DNA from: an uncultured Gemmatimonadota bacterium
GTDB lineage: Bacteria > Gemmatimonadota > Gemmatimonadetes > Gemmatimonadales > Gemmatimonadaceae
Direction of reading: 5' to 3'
DNA length: 39,713 bases
Assembly: GCA_946478895.1 (NCBI GenBank)
Contig: CAMLDY010000013.1
Coordinates: 1 to 39,713, forward strand
The notes under the pieces were generated by a model, which saw nothing but the letters and a program-made list of their open reading frames with translations, was not told the origin of the DNA and made no database searches. This document shows positions 33,123-39,713 of this stretch, piece after piece (position 1 is the stretch's first letter; every line of letters begins with the position of its first letter). The position numbers and the translations under genes are program-made.

Positions 33123-33554
33123 CTAGCTCACCATTCCGTTAGGCGCCGTTCCCATCAGAGGAGCCGCAGGCCCGTTGACGAAGAGTCTCACGGCCGCGGT
33201 AGGTTCATCGTCGAGAGTCACTTGCATCGTGTATTGGCCGGCGACGTTCAGTGGCAGGTCGACGACGGCGATGATGGGGAGGTCGACCTCGAAGACCGGG
33301 TTCGGGGCGGGGGAGACATTCATCTCGCCGGTCGATGACCACAGCTCCTCCTCGAGCGGGCTCAGCCAGCGAAAGGCGAGCTTGTGAGCGCCGACATCGT
33401 CGCCGTTGGCCTTGAGGCGGACGATGAAATGGGTGCGCGGATGGATGGTCGGGAGTCCCGCAACCTGCACCGCGTCAAAGACGCCCAGAACGTTGAGCTT
33501 TCCCTCCTGGGAGAGATTGGCGGCGTCGGCGAAGACCGCGAAGGAGATGTGCAT
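33123..33554 (-). CDS. DUF6941-like protein
   Basis: A 143-residue protein from ATG 33554; a GTG one codon earlier is also possible. The start MHISFAVFADAANLSQEGKLNVLGVFDAV resembles the DUF6941 family, which begins with a beta-strand, an acidic alanine and a GKLNxxG motif. The rest alternates short strands (FIVRLKAN, HKLAFRWLSP, YTMQVTLDDE), suggesting an all-beta domain. There is no signal peptide or membrane helix. Function is unknown. It is convergent with the NlpC/P60 gene (46 bp) and divergent from the EamA transporter gene (45 bp). The family label is from memory; the coding call is stronger. Confidence 0.72.
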   Translation of the reverse strand: MHISFAVFADAANLSQEGKLNVLGVFDAVQVAGLPTIHPRTHFIVRLKANGDDVGAHKLAFRWLSPLEEELWSSTGEMNVSPAPNPVFEVDLPIIAVVDLPLNVAGQYTMQVTLDDEPTAAVRLFVNGPAAPLMGTAPNGMVS

Positions 33555-33599
33555 CACGCAAAGTAGCCGCGCCGCGCCCTGGGCGGCTAGCTTTCGTCG

Positions 33600-34514
33600 A
33601 TGACAGAATCAGTTGGACGTACTCCTACCTTTGCCGGATCCGCGGCACACCACGCGTTCGGCCTCACCGATCTCCTGCTGTTCGCGATGGCGGTGATCTG
33701 GGGAGTCAACTTCGTGGTGGTGAAGTACGCGACGCGCGTCTTCGATCCCGTCGCGTTCACAGGTCTGAGAGTCGGAACGGCTGCGCTATTCATGGGATTG
33801 TTCGTGATGCTGCGCGGCGGAGTGTCGCTGCGGCGCGCTGACATCGTGCGACTGCTTTTCCTCGGAGTGCTCGGCAACGGCCTGTACCAGCTCTTCTTCA
33901 TTCACGGCGTCGCGCGGACGCGCGCCGGCAACGCGGCGCTGATCGTCGCTGCCGCGCCGGCGTTCATCGCGCTCGTGGCGCGCGCGCGTGGGCTGGAGCG
34001 GGTGAAGCGCATGACCCTTGTCGGAATTGCGCTGTCGGTGATCGGTGTTGCGCTCGTGATCGCGGGGAGCGCGACGTCCGCGCAGGGCGAAACGACCCTC
34101 CTCGGCGCGGTGCTGGTATTCCTGGGCGTCCTGGCGTGGACGTTGTACACGATCCTGCTCCAGCCGTACACGGATCGCGACGTCGTACAGATCTCGGCGG
34201 TGACGCTGGTCGGCGGAGCGATTCCGCTCGTTCTTGCATCGACACCGGCGCTCATTGCGACGCACTGGTCGAGCGTCGGCATCGGCGGGTGGATGGCGCT
34301 CCTCTACTCCAGCGTCGTCTCGCTCGGCATCGCCTACATCTTCTGGTACCGCGGCCTGCGGGTGCTCGGCCCGACACGCACCGCGGTGTACTCGAATCTC
34401 CAGCCGATCGTGGCGTTGCTCGTGGCGTGGCCATTCCTCGGCGAGATTCCGACGATCTTCCAGGGCGTCGGAGCGGTGACCATCGTGGCAGGCGTGTTCC
34501 TCACCAGAACATGA
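33600..34514 (+). CDS. EamA-family (DMT) transporter
   Basis: A 304-residue inner-membrane protein from ATG 33600 with about ten hydrophobic segments and two internal EamA repeats. The first begins LLLFAMAVIWGVNFVVVKYATRVFDPVAFTGLR (about 22-54) and the second TTLLGAVLVFLGVLAWTLYTILL (about 165-190). The C-terminus has YIFWYRGLRVLGPTRTAVYSNLQPIVALL, a typical repeat end. Members export metabolites or amino acids; the substrate cannot be inferred. Its TGA overlaps the ATG of the HAD phosphatase gene (ATGA at 34511-34514), and the CYTH gene follows, giving a tightly overlapping three-gene unit. Confidence 0.92.
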   Translation: MTESVGRTPTFAGSAAHHAFGLTDLLLFAMAVIWGVNFVVVKYATRVFDPVAFTGLRVGTAALFMGLFVMLRGGVSLRRADIVRLLFLGVLGNGLYQLFFIHGVARTRAGNAALIVAAAPAFIALVARARGLERVKRMTLVGIALSVIGVALVIAGSATSAQGETTLLGAVLVFLGVLAWTLYTILLQPYTDRDVVQISAVTLVGGAIPLVLASTPALIATHWSSVGIGGWMALLYSSVVSLGIAYIFWYRGLRVLGPTRTAVYSNLQPIVALLVAWPFLGEIPTIFQGVGAVTIVAGVFLTRT

Positions 34515-35203
34515 GGCTCGTTCTCTTCGACATCGACGGCACGCTCCTCAATTCCGCGGGCATGGGCCGAGCGTCGATGCAACGCGCGCTGGGAATGATT
34601 TTCGGCTCGCCGGGCAATCCGTCGTATCGATATGACGGCAAGACCGACAAGCAGATCGTGCGCGACGTAATGCGGATGGAGGGACACTCCGACGAGCACA
34701 TCGATGCGCGAATGAACGAGCTGATCGAGCTCTACCTCGAGGGCCTGCGCGCCGGAGCGAAGAGCGGAAAGTTCAACGTCCGGCCGCTCGACGGCGTGCT
34801 CGAGATTCTCGACGCGCTCGAGCCGCGCGACGATGTGGTGCTCGGCTTGCTGACTGGCAACGTCGAGGCGGGCGCGCGCATCAAGCTTCAGGCTGCCGGA
34901 ATCGATCCCAATCGGTTTCGCGTGAACGCGTTCGGCTCCGATCACGAGCACCGTCCCGAGCTGCCGGCGATCGCGCGCCGTCGGGCGGGTGAGCACCTCG
35001 GCCTCGAGCTGGCGGGGGAGCGGCTGGTCGTGATCGGCGACACTCCGGCGGACATCGAGTGCGGGCGCTCGCTCGGGGCGAAGGCCATCGGCGTGGCCAG
35101 CGGCCATTACACAGTCGAACAGCTCCGCGAGCACAGTCCATACGCGGTGTTTCCTTCGCTGGCGAATACGGCGGCAGTTCTCGACGCAATCGTCAATGCG
35201 TGA
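34511..35203 (+). CDS. HAD-family phosphatase, phosphoglycolate-phosphatase-like
   Basis: A 230-residue protein from ATG 34511; a longer open frame upstream overlaps the EamA gene and is discarded. HAD motif I is LFDIDGTLLNSAG (5-17, nucleophile Asp and acid/base Asp). Motif II is in VLGLLTGN (Thr), and motif IV is VVIGDTPADIECGRSLGAKAIGVASG. The helical cap between motifs I and II places it in subclass I, the group of phosphoglycolate phosphatase and beta-phosphoglucomutase. Phosphoglycolate as substrate would feed the glycolate oxidase encoded 26 kb away, but that is only suggestive. Its 3' end overlaps the CYTH gene by 8 bp. Confidence 0.9.
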   Translation: MRLVLFDIDGTLLNSAGMGRASMQRALGMIFGSPGNPSYRYDGKTDKQIVRDVMRMEGHSDEHIDARMNELIELYLEGLRAGAKSGKFNVRPLDGVLEILDALEPRDDVVLGLLTGNVEAGARIKLQAAGIDPNRFRVNAFGSDHEHRPELPAIARRRAGEHLGLELAGERLVVIGDTPADIECGRSLGAKAIGVASGHYTVEQLREHSPYAVFPSLANTAAVLDAIVNA

Positions 35204-35768
35204 AGTCGAGCTCAAGGCGGTGGTCGATGACCTCGCGCTGCGACGCAAGCGACTCGAGGCAGCCGGCGCCGTGCTATCGTTCGAAGGAAAGATCATGGAC
35301 CGCCGCTACGATCTTCCCGCCCGCGACCTGTCGCGCCGCGATGAAGTGCTGCGGGTCCGCCGCTACGAAAACGCCGATGGCGCGCGCGCCTTTCTCGACT
35401 GGAAGGGCCCGACCGAAATTCGCGATGTGTACAAGGTGCGCGAAGAGATCACCACGCCGCTCGAGGACTTCGAGTCGTTCGCGAGGATTCTGGGTCGGCT
35501 CGGATTTCAGCTCGTCGGCGAGATCGACCGCACCATCGCGCAATACCAGGTGGGAGGCGCGACGGTGAGGTTCGAGACTTACCCGCGGATGGATGTGCTG
35601 GTCGAGGTCGAGGGGACGCCGGAGACGATCGAGGCGGCGATCGAGGTTCTCGGGATGCAGCGGGGAGTATTCAGCGCGGAGAGACTGGCGGCATTTGTCG
35701 AGAGGTTCGAGGAGAGGACGGGGGTGCGGGCGGCCATCAGCGACAAAGAGATGGTAGCCGACCGCTGA
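35196..35768 (+). CDS. CYTH-domain protein (class IV adenylate cyclase/triphosphatase-like)
   Basis: A 190-residue protein from ATG 35196, which overlaps the HAD gene by 8 bp. The N-terminal signature E-V-E-L-K (3-7) is the ExExK of CYTH enzymes. The remaining tunnel residues follow as strands: RRDEVLRVRRYEN, AFLDWKGP, YKVREEITTPLED, RTIAQYQVGGATVRFETYPRMDVLVEVEG. These bind the triphosphate with basic and acidic residues and two metals. Members include class IV adenylate cyclases, thiamine triphosphatases and inorganic triphosphatases; sequence alone does not separate them. Cytoplasmic. It is the last gene of the EamA-HAD-CYTH unit. Confidence 0.87.
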   Translation: MREVELKAVVDDLALRRKRLEAAGAVLSFEGKIMDRRYDLPARDLSRRDEVLRVRRYENADGARAFLDWKGPTEIRDVYKVREEITTPLEDFESFARILGRLGFQLVGEIDRTIAQYQVGGATVRFETYPRMDVLVEVEGTPETIEAAIEVLGMQRGVFSAERLAAFVERFEERTGVRAAISDKEMVADR

Positions 35769-35846
35769 CAGTCCAGAACCAAGAGCGAACTGAGTAAGGT
35801 GGAGGGTGCGAGGTGATAGGGAGGAGGGAAGGAGGGGTGCGGGCGT

Positions 35847-36070
35847 TCATAGTGTCTGCTCCACCCTCTTCATCAGACCGATCAGCATCTTGCGCACGTC
35901 TACTGTCCGTGCCGACAGGTTCGCGTAATCGCTCGGATTGATCGCGCCTTTATCCCGTGCGAGCAGTAAATGGTATTCCAACTCAGTAGCTGACTTTGAG
36001 GCGTAGCGAGGAAGCGCTTGAAGTCTTTCCGGCTTTCCTGACTGCTGCCTTCGACAATGTTGGTAGGCAT
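35847..36070 (-). pseudogene. frameshifted four-helix-bundle (23S rRNA IVP-like) gene remnant
   Basis: On the minus strand from ATG 36070 one frame reads MPTNIVEGSSQESRKDFKRFLA. A second frame continues YASKSATELEYHLLLARDK to the TAG-type end at 35847. Together they match the family pattern (SIPtNIvEG......FL.iA..S..ELEyhLl.A), with a single missing base near 36005-36008. The first half of a normal protein, about 40 residues, is absent or further degraded before 36070. Functional members are small helical proteins first found in rRNA intervening sequences and later seen widely elsewhere, with unclear roles. A truncated, frameshifted copy is probably inert. Surrounding DNA is less GC-rich than neighbouring genes. 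Confidence 0.78.
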
Positions 36071-36138
36071 TGGATGGTCTTAGGCTAGAGTCGCGACCCA
36101 ATTGCATTGACCCACAATCCGGATAGATTCACTCGGCA

Positions 36139-37938
36139 ATGAATTGTAGATTCGCGCGATGGGCCGGTGTCGCGGTTCTGTCGCTTTTCGCGGCCAATAA
36201 ACTCGCCGCGCAGGAAAGCCAGGCAAAAAGGCTCGCCAGTATCGTCGGCGTCGCCGTCGAAGAGTACGCGAAAGCCGTCGATGATCAGGGAAAGCTCATC
36301 TCCAAAGATGAGTACGACGAAACATCGGGCTTTCTTCTCGATGCCAGACAGGTTGCCGCGCGACTGAATAGCTACGACGCCGCGACCACCCGTGCGATCC
36401 TCGACAGCCTCATCGACATCGTTCGCGCCAAACAACCGCCCGCCGTCGCGCGTCAGCTCCATCAGCACTTTCTGACATCACTCGGCACCGCCGGGGCGAT
36501 GGACCTGCCGAAGATGCCGCTCGATCTGGGCGCCGGACATCAGCTGTTCGTCACCAACTGCGCGTCGTGTCACGGCGTCACCGGCAACGGTGATGGGCCG
36601 AACGCGCACACCCTGAGCACCGCGCCGCCGGGAGTTGGCTCGCGCAAGCTCACTCCGGAATTGACGCCGACGCTGGCGTACAACGTCATCTCCGTCGGCG
36701 TGCGTGGCACGGCGATGCCAGGCTTCAGCGTGAAGCTCGCGCCACAGCAGCGGTGGGACATCATCAACTATCTCTACTCGCTGCGCGGTGAGCCGCTGCG
36801 GATTCCAGCCGCATCGGCCGACGCGACTCGGGTCGCGGGTGATACGGCATCTCCGGTGATCATGGCCCTGCTGGACAGCGCTCTCGATTTCGCGAGAAAA
36901 GGCCAATCCGCCGAGGCAGGCGATCGCGCGTTCGACGCGTACATCGCCTTCGAGCCGCTCGAGACCCCGGCGCGGGCCAGGAAACCGGGACTCGTGGCGA
37001 CGATGGAACGGCACTTCGCCGACTTCAAGGGCGCGCTCAAGCGCAGCGATCTCGCTGCCGCCGAACAATCGCGTAATGCGATCGCCGATGGTCTGCCGTC
37101 CGTTGTAAGTCTCACCCAGCAGCCGTCCGGCAACTGGGAAGCGTTCTTTCAGTCGTTCCTGATCATCCTGCGCGAGGGCTTCGAGGCGATTCTCGTCATC
37201 GGTGCCGTCGTCGCGTTTCTGATCAAGACCGGCCACCGCGAGCGACTCCGCTCGATCTGGCTCGGCATCATCCTCGGGCTCGTCGCGAGTCTGGCGACTG
37301 CGGTCGTTCTCAAGACTCTGCTCGCCGCGATGCCGGCGAGTCGCGAGATCGTCGAGGCGATCACGATGCTCATCGCCGTCGTCGTGCTTTTCTCCGTCAG
37401 CTATTGGCTGATCTCGAAAGTCGAAGCGGCGAAATGGCAGAAGTTCATTCGCGACAAGGTGTCGTCGGCGCTCGAGCACGGCGGCGGCAAGGCTCTCGCA
37501 CTCGTCGCGTTCCTCGCCGTGTACCGCGAGGGCGCCGAAACCGCGCTCTTCTATCAGGCGCTGTTCAATGAAGGCCCGAACGTCGGGATCCCGCTCGCAC
37601 TCGGCATCGTCGTCGGTTTCGTCGCGCTGGCGGTGATCTTCACGCTCTTCTACCGCTACGGCGTAAAGATTCCGATGCGGCCGTTCTTCACCGTGACGAG
37701 CCTGCTGCTCTACCTGATGGCGTTTGTGTTCATGGGCAAGGGCGTGCGCGAGCTGCAGGAAGGGAACATCATGCCGATCACCGTGATTCCCGGTGCCCCG
37801 CATATCGACGCGCTCGGCATTTATCCGAGCGTCGAGACGCTCACCGCGCAGGCGATTCTCGTCGTTCTTCTCATCGTCGCTGCGATCAAGACCTTCCGAC
37901 CCGGGCACCACAACGAGGCAGAGGGCGCGCAGGCGTAG
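36139..37938 (+). CDS. cytochrome c - FTR1 iron permease fusion
   Basis: A 599-residue protein from ATG 36139. An N-terminal signal (WAGVAVLSLFAANKLAAQE, about 8-26) precedes a helical region. A c-type haem domain follows, with CASCHG at 141-146, a likely Met ligand in GTAMPGF (193) and WDIINYLYSLRG. From 335 the protein is an FTR1/EfeU permease with about seven membrane helices. Both iron-binding motifs are present: REGFE at 345-349 and REGAE at 463-467. FTR1 proteins import Fe coupled to oxidation of Fe(II). The fused periplasmic haem domain could accept the electron in place of a multicopper oxidase or DyP peroxidase. Unlike efeUOB, no efeO/efeB is nearby. The VOC gene follows after 38 bp. 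Confidence 0.9.
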   Translation: MNCRFARWAGVAVLSLFAANKLAAQESQAKRLASIVGVAVEEYAKAVDDQGKLISKDEYDETSGFLLDARQVAARLNSYDAATTRAILDSLIDIVRAKQPPAVARQLHQHFLTSLGTAGAMDLPKMPLDLGAGHQLFVTNCASCHGVTGNGDGPNAHTLSTAPPGVGSRKLTPELTPTLAYNVISVGVRGTAMPGFSVKLAPQQRWDIINYLYSLRGEPLRIPAASADATRVAGDTASPVIMALLDSALDFARKGQSAEAGDRAFDAYIAFEPLETPARARKPGLVATMERHFADFKGALKRSDLAAAEQSRNAIADGLPSVVSLTQQPSGNWEAFFQSFLIILREGFEAILVIGAVVAFLIKTGHRERLRSIWLGIILGLVASLATAVVLKTLLAAMPASREIVEAITMLIAVVVLFSVSYWLISKVEAAKWQKFIRDKVSSALEHGGGKALALVAFLAVYREGAETALFYQALFNEGPNVGIPLALGIVVGFVALAVIFTLFYRYGVKIPMRPFFTVTSLLLYLMAFVFMGKGVRELQEGNIMPITVIPGAPHIDALGIYPSVETLTAQAILVVLLIVAAIKTFRPGHHNEAEGAQA

Positions 37939-37976
37939 CATTTGCCGCAGAATACAGCGGCAGCAACGGAGGCAAG

Positions 37977-38879
37977 ATGGCCACACCAGCGACCGCTGAT
38001 ACGCAGCGCGGAATCAGACCCACCGGGTACCGGCTTCCCGAATCAACCCGACTCGGTCGCGTCCGGCTGCAGGTTGCCGATCTCGAGCGATCGATCTCGT
38101 TCTACGAAAAGGTTCTCGGGATGCGAGCTATTCGGCGCACCGACGATGCAGCAGACATGGGGCCGCATGGTGAGGATCGGACGATCGTGCACCTCCGGCA
38201 GTTGCGCAGCGCCAGACCTGTTCCACGTCGTGGGCTGCTCGGACTTTATCATTTCGCGATTCTGCTTCCCGACCGCGCTTCACTCGGTCGTTTTGTTGCG
38301 CACCTCGGAGAGATCGGCGCTCATGCGGGAATGGCGGATCATTACGTCAGCGAAGCCATCTATCTCACCGATCCCGATGGGTTGGGAATCGAAGTGTATG
38401 CCGACCGTCCGCGCGACGCCTGGAAGTACGACGAACGCCAGCTGTACATGACGACCGAGCAGCTGAACGTCGACGATCTGGTGCGCGCCGGCGGTGGCGA
38501 GAGGTGGGCCGGCATGCCGCCCGGCACGGTACTCGGTCACGTCCACCTCTACGTCGACGACATCGCCAAAGCCGAGGCGTTCTATCATCAGGCGCTCGGC
38601 TTCGATAAGGTTGTGTGGAGTTATCCGGGCGCCCTGTTCATGTCGGCGGGCGGGTATCATCACCACCTTGGGACCAACACCTGGGCGCGTGGAGCGCCGG
38701 TGGCGACCGACGCCGACGCGCGGTTGCTCGAGTGGGAGATCGTCGTGCCGACGAGGAAGGATGCCGAGGCTGCGGCGCTGCACGTCCAAAAAGCAGGCTT
38801 TCCAGTGAAAGAGGAGAATGGCGAGTGGACTCTGACAGATCCCTGGGGCACCAACCTCCGACTCGTTCCCGAGCAATGA
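37977..38879 (+). CDS. two-module VOC protein, extradiol-dioxygenase-like
   Basis: A 300-residue protein from ATG 37977, with GGAGG four bases before it. It has two vicinal-oxygen-chelate modules. Module one (about 24-150) is RLGRVRLQVADLERSISFYEKVLGMRA with GLYHFAILLPD and DPDGLGIEVYAD. Module two (about 185-298) is LGHVHLYVDDIAKAEAFYHQALGFD with SAGGYHHHLGTNTW. The layout resembles CatE-type catechol-2,3-dioxygenases. Potential metal ligands are the His/Glu of YHFAIL/GIEVY and the His of GHVHL/YHHHLG; the first beta-alpha unit has Arg where His is usual. It may be an Fe(II) or Mn(II) dioxygenase or another VOC enzyme. Its TGA overlaps the next gene's ATG. Confidence 0.83.
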   Translation: MATPATADTQRGIRPTGYRLPESTRLGRVRLQVADLERSISFYEKVLGMRAIRRTDDAADMGPHGEDRTIVHLRQLRSARPVPRRGLLGLYHFAILLPDRASLGRFVAHLGEIGAHAGMADHYVSEAIYLTDPDGLGIEVYADRPRDAWKYDERQLYMTTEQLNVDDLVRAGGGERWAGMPPGTVLGHVHLYVDDIAKAEAFYHQALGFDKVVWSYPGALFMSAGGYHHHLGTNTWARGAPVATDADARLLEWEIVVPTRKDAEAAALHVQKAGFPVKEENGEWTLTDPWGTNLRLVPEQ

Positions 38880-39325
38880 TGCGTCGGGTAGCAATCATCG
38901 CCGCGATGTTGGTTCTGGGCGGCTGCGCAAGTCAAATGCGATCGACTGGCGGCGTGAACTACGCGTCCGATGCCGCCGCGATCAAGGCGGTGTTCGATAC
39001 GACCGCCGCCGGCTGGAACCGCGGCGAGCTGTCCGTCTATCTGTCGGCGTACGTCGATACCGCGACAGCGATGGGATCGAACGGACTCGTGCGCGGAGTG
39101 AAGGGCATCGAAGGCCAAATGCGGGCGGGGTTCTGGCGCACGGGCCGCCCGTTGCAGATGTTGAGCTACGACCATCTCGAGATTCGACCGATCGGCCCCG
39201 ACCAGGCGATCGCGACGGGTCAATACATTCTTACCGGCGGCGGCCGTCCCGACCGCACCGGCTGGTTCTCCACCATTTGGGTGCGCACGCCGAAGGGCTG
39301 GCGGATGGTGCACGACCACTCATGA
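38876..39325 (+). CDS. SnoaL/NTF2-like (DUF4440-type) lipoprotein
   Basis: A 149-residue protein from ATG 38876, overlapping the VOC stop as ATGA (a second ATG follows directly). The signal MMRRVAIIAAMLVLGGCAS has lipobox Cys 17. The mature part begins with IKAVFDTTAAGWNRGELSVYLSAYVDTATAMG and ends FSTIWVRTPKGWRMVHDHS, the helix-start and HDHS ending of SnoaL/DUF4440 domains with an NTF2-like fold. Such proteins can be small hydrolases or isomerases, or ligand-binding or scavenging modules; none is predictable here. Periplasmic, lipid-anchored. Its TGA overlaps the next lipoprotein start, placing it in the FTR1-VOC run. Confidence 0.85.
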   Translation: MMRRVAIIAAMLVLGGCASQMRSTGGVNYASDAAAIKAVFDTTAAGWNRGELSVYLSAYVDTATAMGSNGLVRGVKGIEGQMRAGFWRTGRPLQMLSYDHLEIRPIGPDQAIATGQYILTGGGRPDRTGWFSTIWVRTPKGWRMVHDHS

Positions 39326-39713
39326 GCGCTTTCAGGACGAAAATCATTTCAGCGGCAATCGTGGCGGTGTCGGTCGCGACGGGAGCGTGCAGCGATAGCT
39401 CCGGCCCCGGCTCGGTCGACGCGAACGCGGCGTTGCAGAGTCTTGCCCTCGCGCTGCAGGGAGCGGTGACTTTCGGATCGCTGACGAGCCCGGAGGTCGG
39501 CAGCAATTTCGCTGGAATCGCGCCGCTGCTGACACAGACGACAATTACGGTCGATGGAAAGGCGCAGCCGGTGTACGGGTTGGGGGTGCGGGAAAGCTTT
39601 CCCGATGGCACGTGCGAGGAAGATCTATTCGTCGATCCCCAGTTCCCCAACGACCCGGCAATCTGCACCCCGCCGTCTCAGACTACCGCGCTGTTTTTCT
39701 GGCAGTCCCACTC
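39322..39713 (+). CDS. lipoprotein of unknown function (cut by window edge)
   Basis: An ATG at 39322 overlaps the preceding TGA (ATGA) and the frame stays open to the right edge, giving 130 codons. The signal (KIISAAIVAVSVATGACSD) has a TGAC lipobox with Cys 23 and is followed by a Ser/Gly/Pro linker. The visible mature part includes SLALALQGAVTFGSLTSPE and a Cys pair in DGTCEEDLFVDP and PAICTPP, perhaps a disulfide in the periplasm. I recognise no family. It is the fourth gene of the run starting with the FTR1 fusion. Confidence 0.75.
   Translation, partial: MSAFRTKIISAAIVAVSVATGACSDSSGPGSVDANAALQSLALALQGAVTFGSLTSPEVGSNFAGIAPLLTQTTITVDGKAQPVYGLGVRESFPDGTCEEDLFVDPQFPNDPAICTPPSQTTALFFWQSH

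Noticed and set aside
36478..37986. A 502-codon open frame antisense to the FTR1 fusion
   Set aside because: Asp/Arg/His-rich mirror of membrane-protein codons; no motif; the opposite strand has haem and REGxE motifs.

Overview
The window is about 39.7 kb of GC-rich chromosomal DNA from a diderm (Gram-negative) bacterium. A meso-diaminopimelate murein recycling ligase (Mpl), signal peptidase II, a TamA/TamB-type outer-membrane assembly pair, a TonB C-terminal domain and many lipoproteins support this. Protein style, gene content and frequent GTG/TTG starts suggest Gemmatimonadota; that is an impression, not a database result. I see no rRNA, tRNA, CRISPR array, complete insertion sequence, integrase or prophage.

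Region 1-13.4 kb lies almost entirely on the minus strand. It holds an edge-truncated O-methyltransferase, an isoprenylcysteine methyltransferase-like membrane protein, an orphan TonB C-terminal domain, a cytidylate-kinase-like protein and a magnesium-chelatase-like AAA+ ATPase. A lone plus-strand mini-lipoprotein gene with a good promoter follows. Next is a five-gene run, lipid kinase-glcD-glcE-glcF-ygfZ, which oxidises glycolate and includes an Fe-S protein maturation factor. After it come an RpoD-type sigma factor, a small membrane protein, a 3D-domain protein, aroB and a PduO-type cobalamin adenosyltransferase.

Region 13.4-21.8 kb has mixed orientation and is rich in palindromic intergenic repeats. 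It carries a CPXCG protein, a GNAT acetyltransferase, a ferredoxin-NADP reductase, lspA, mpl and a DUF1697 gene. It also holds a three-gene unit that I find the most intriguing part of the window: a leaderless beta-lactamase-fold serine hydrolase, an M15-like putative peptidase with an altered zinc motif, and a GCS/glutamine-synthetase-fold amidoligase.

Region 21.8-25.2 kb has a lower-GC DUF3800 gene with its own promoter, a long perfect palindrome, and a peptide ABC transporter reduced to a binding protein and one permease.

Region 25.3-39.7 kb is mostly plus strand. It contains a small membrane protein followed by the TamA-like and TamB-like pair, a zinc-ribbon/NlpC-P60 pair, a DUF6941-like gene and overlapping EamA-HAD-CYTH genes. 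A frameshifted 23S-rRNA-IVP-like pseudogene follows. The window ends in a run starting with a cytochrome c-FTR1 iron permease fusion, then a two-module VOC protein, an NTF2-like lipoprotein and an edge-truncated lipoprotein.

Most genes are housekeeping. The unusual content is the amidoligase/hydrolase operon, several unrelated palindromic repeat families that touch gene ends, two genes (aroB and DUF1697) with no ordinary start codon before their conserved N-termini, and translational coupling through GTGA/ATGA overlaps.
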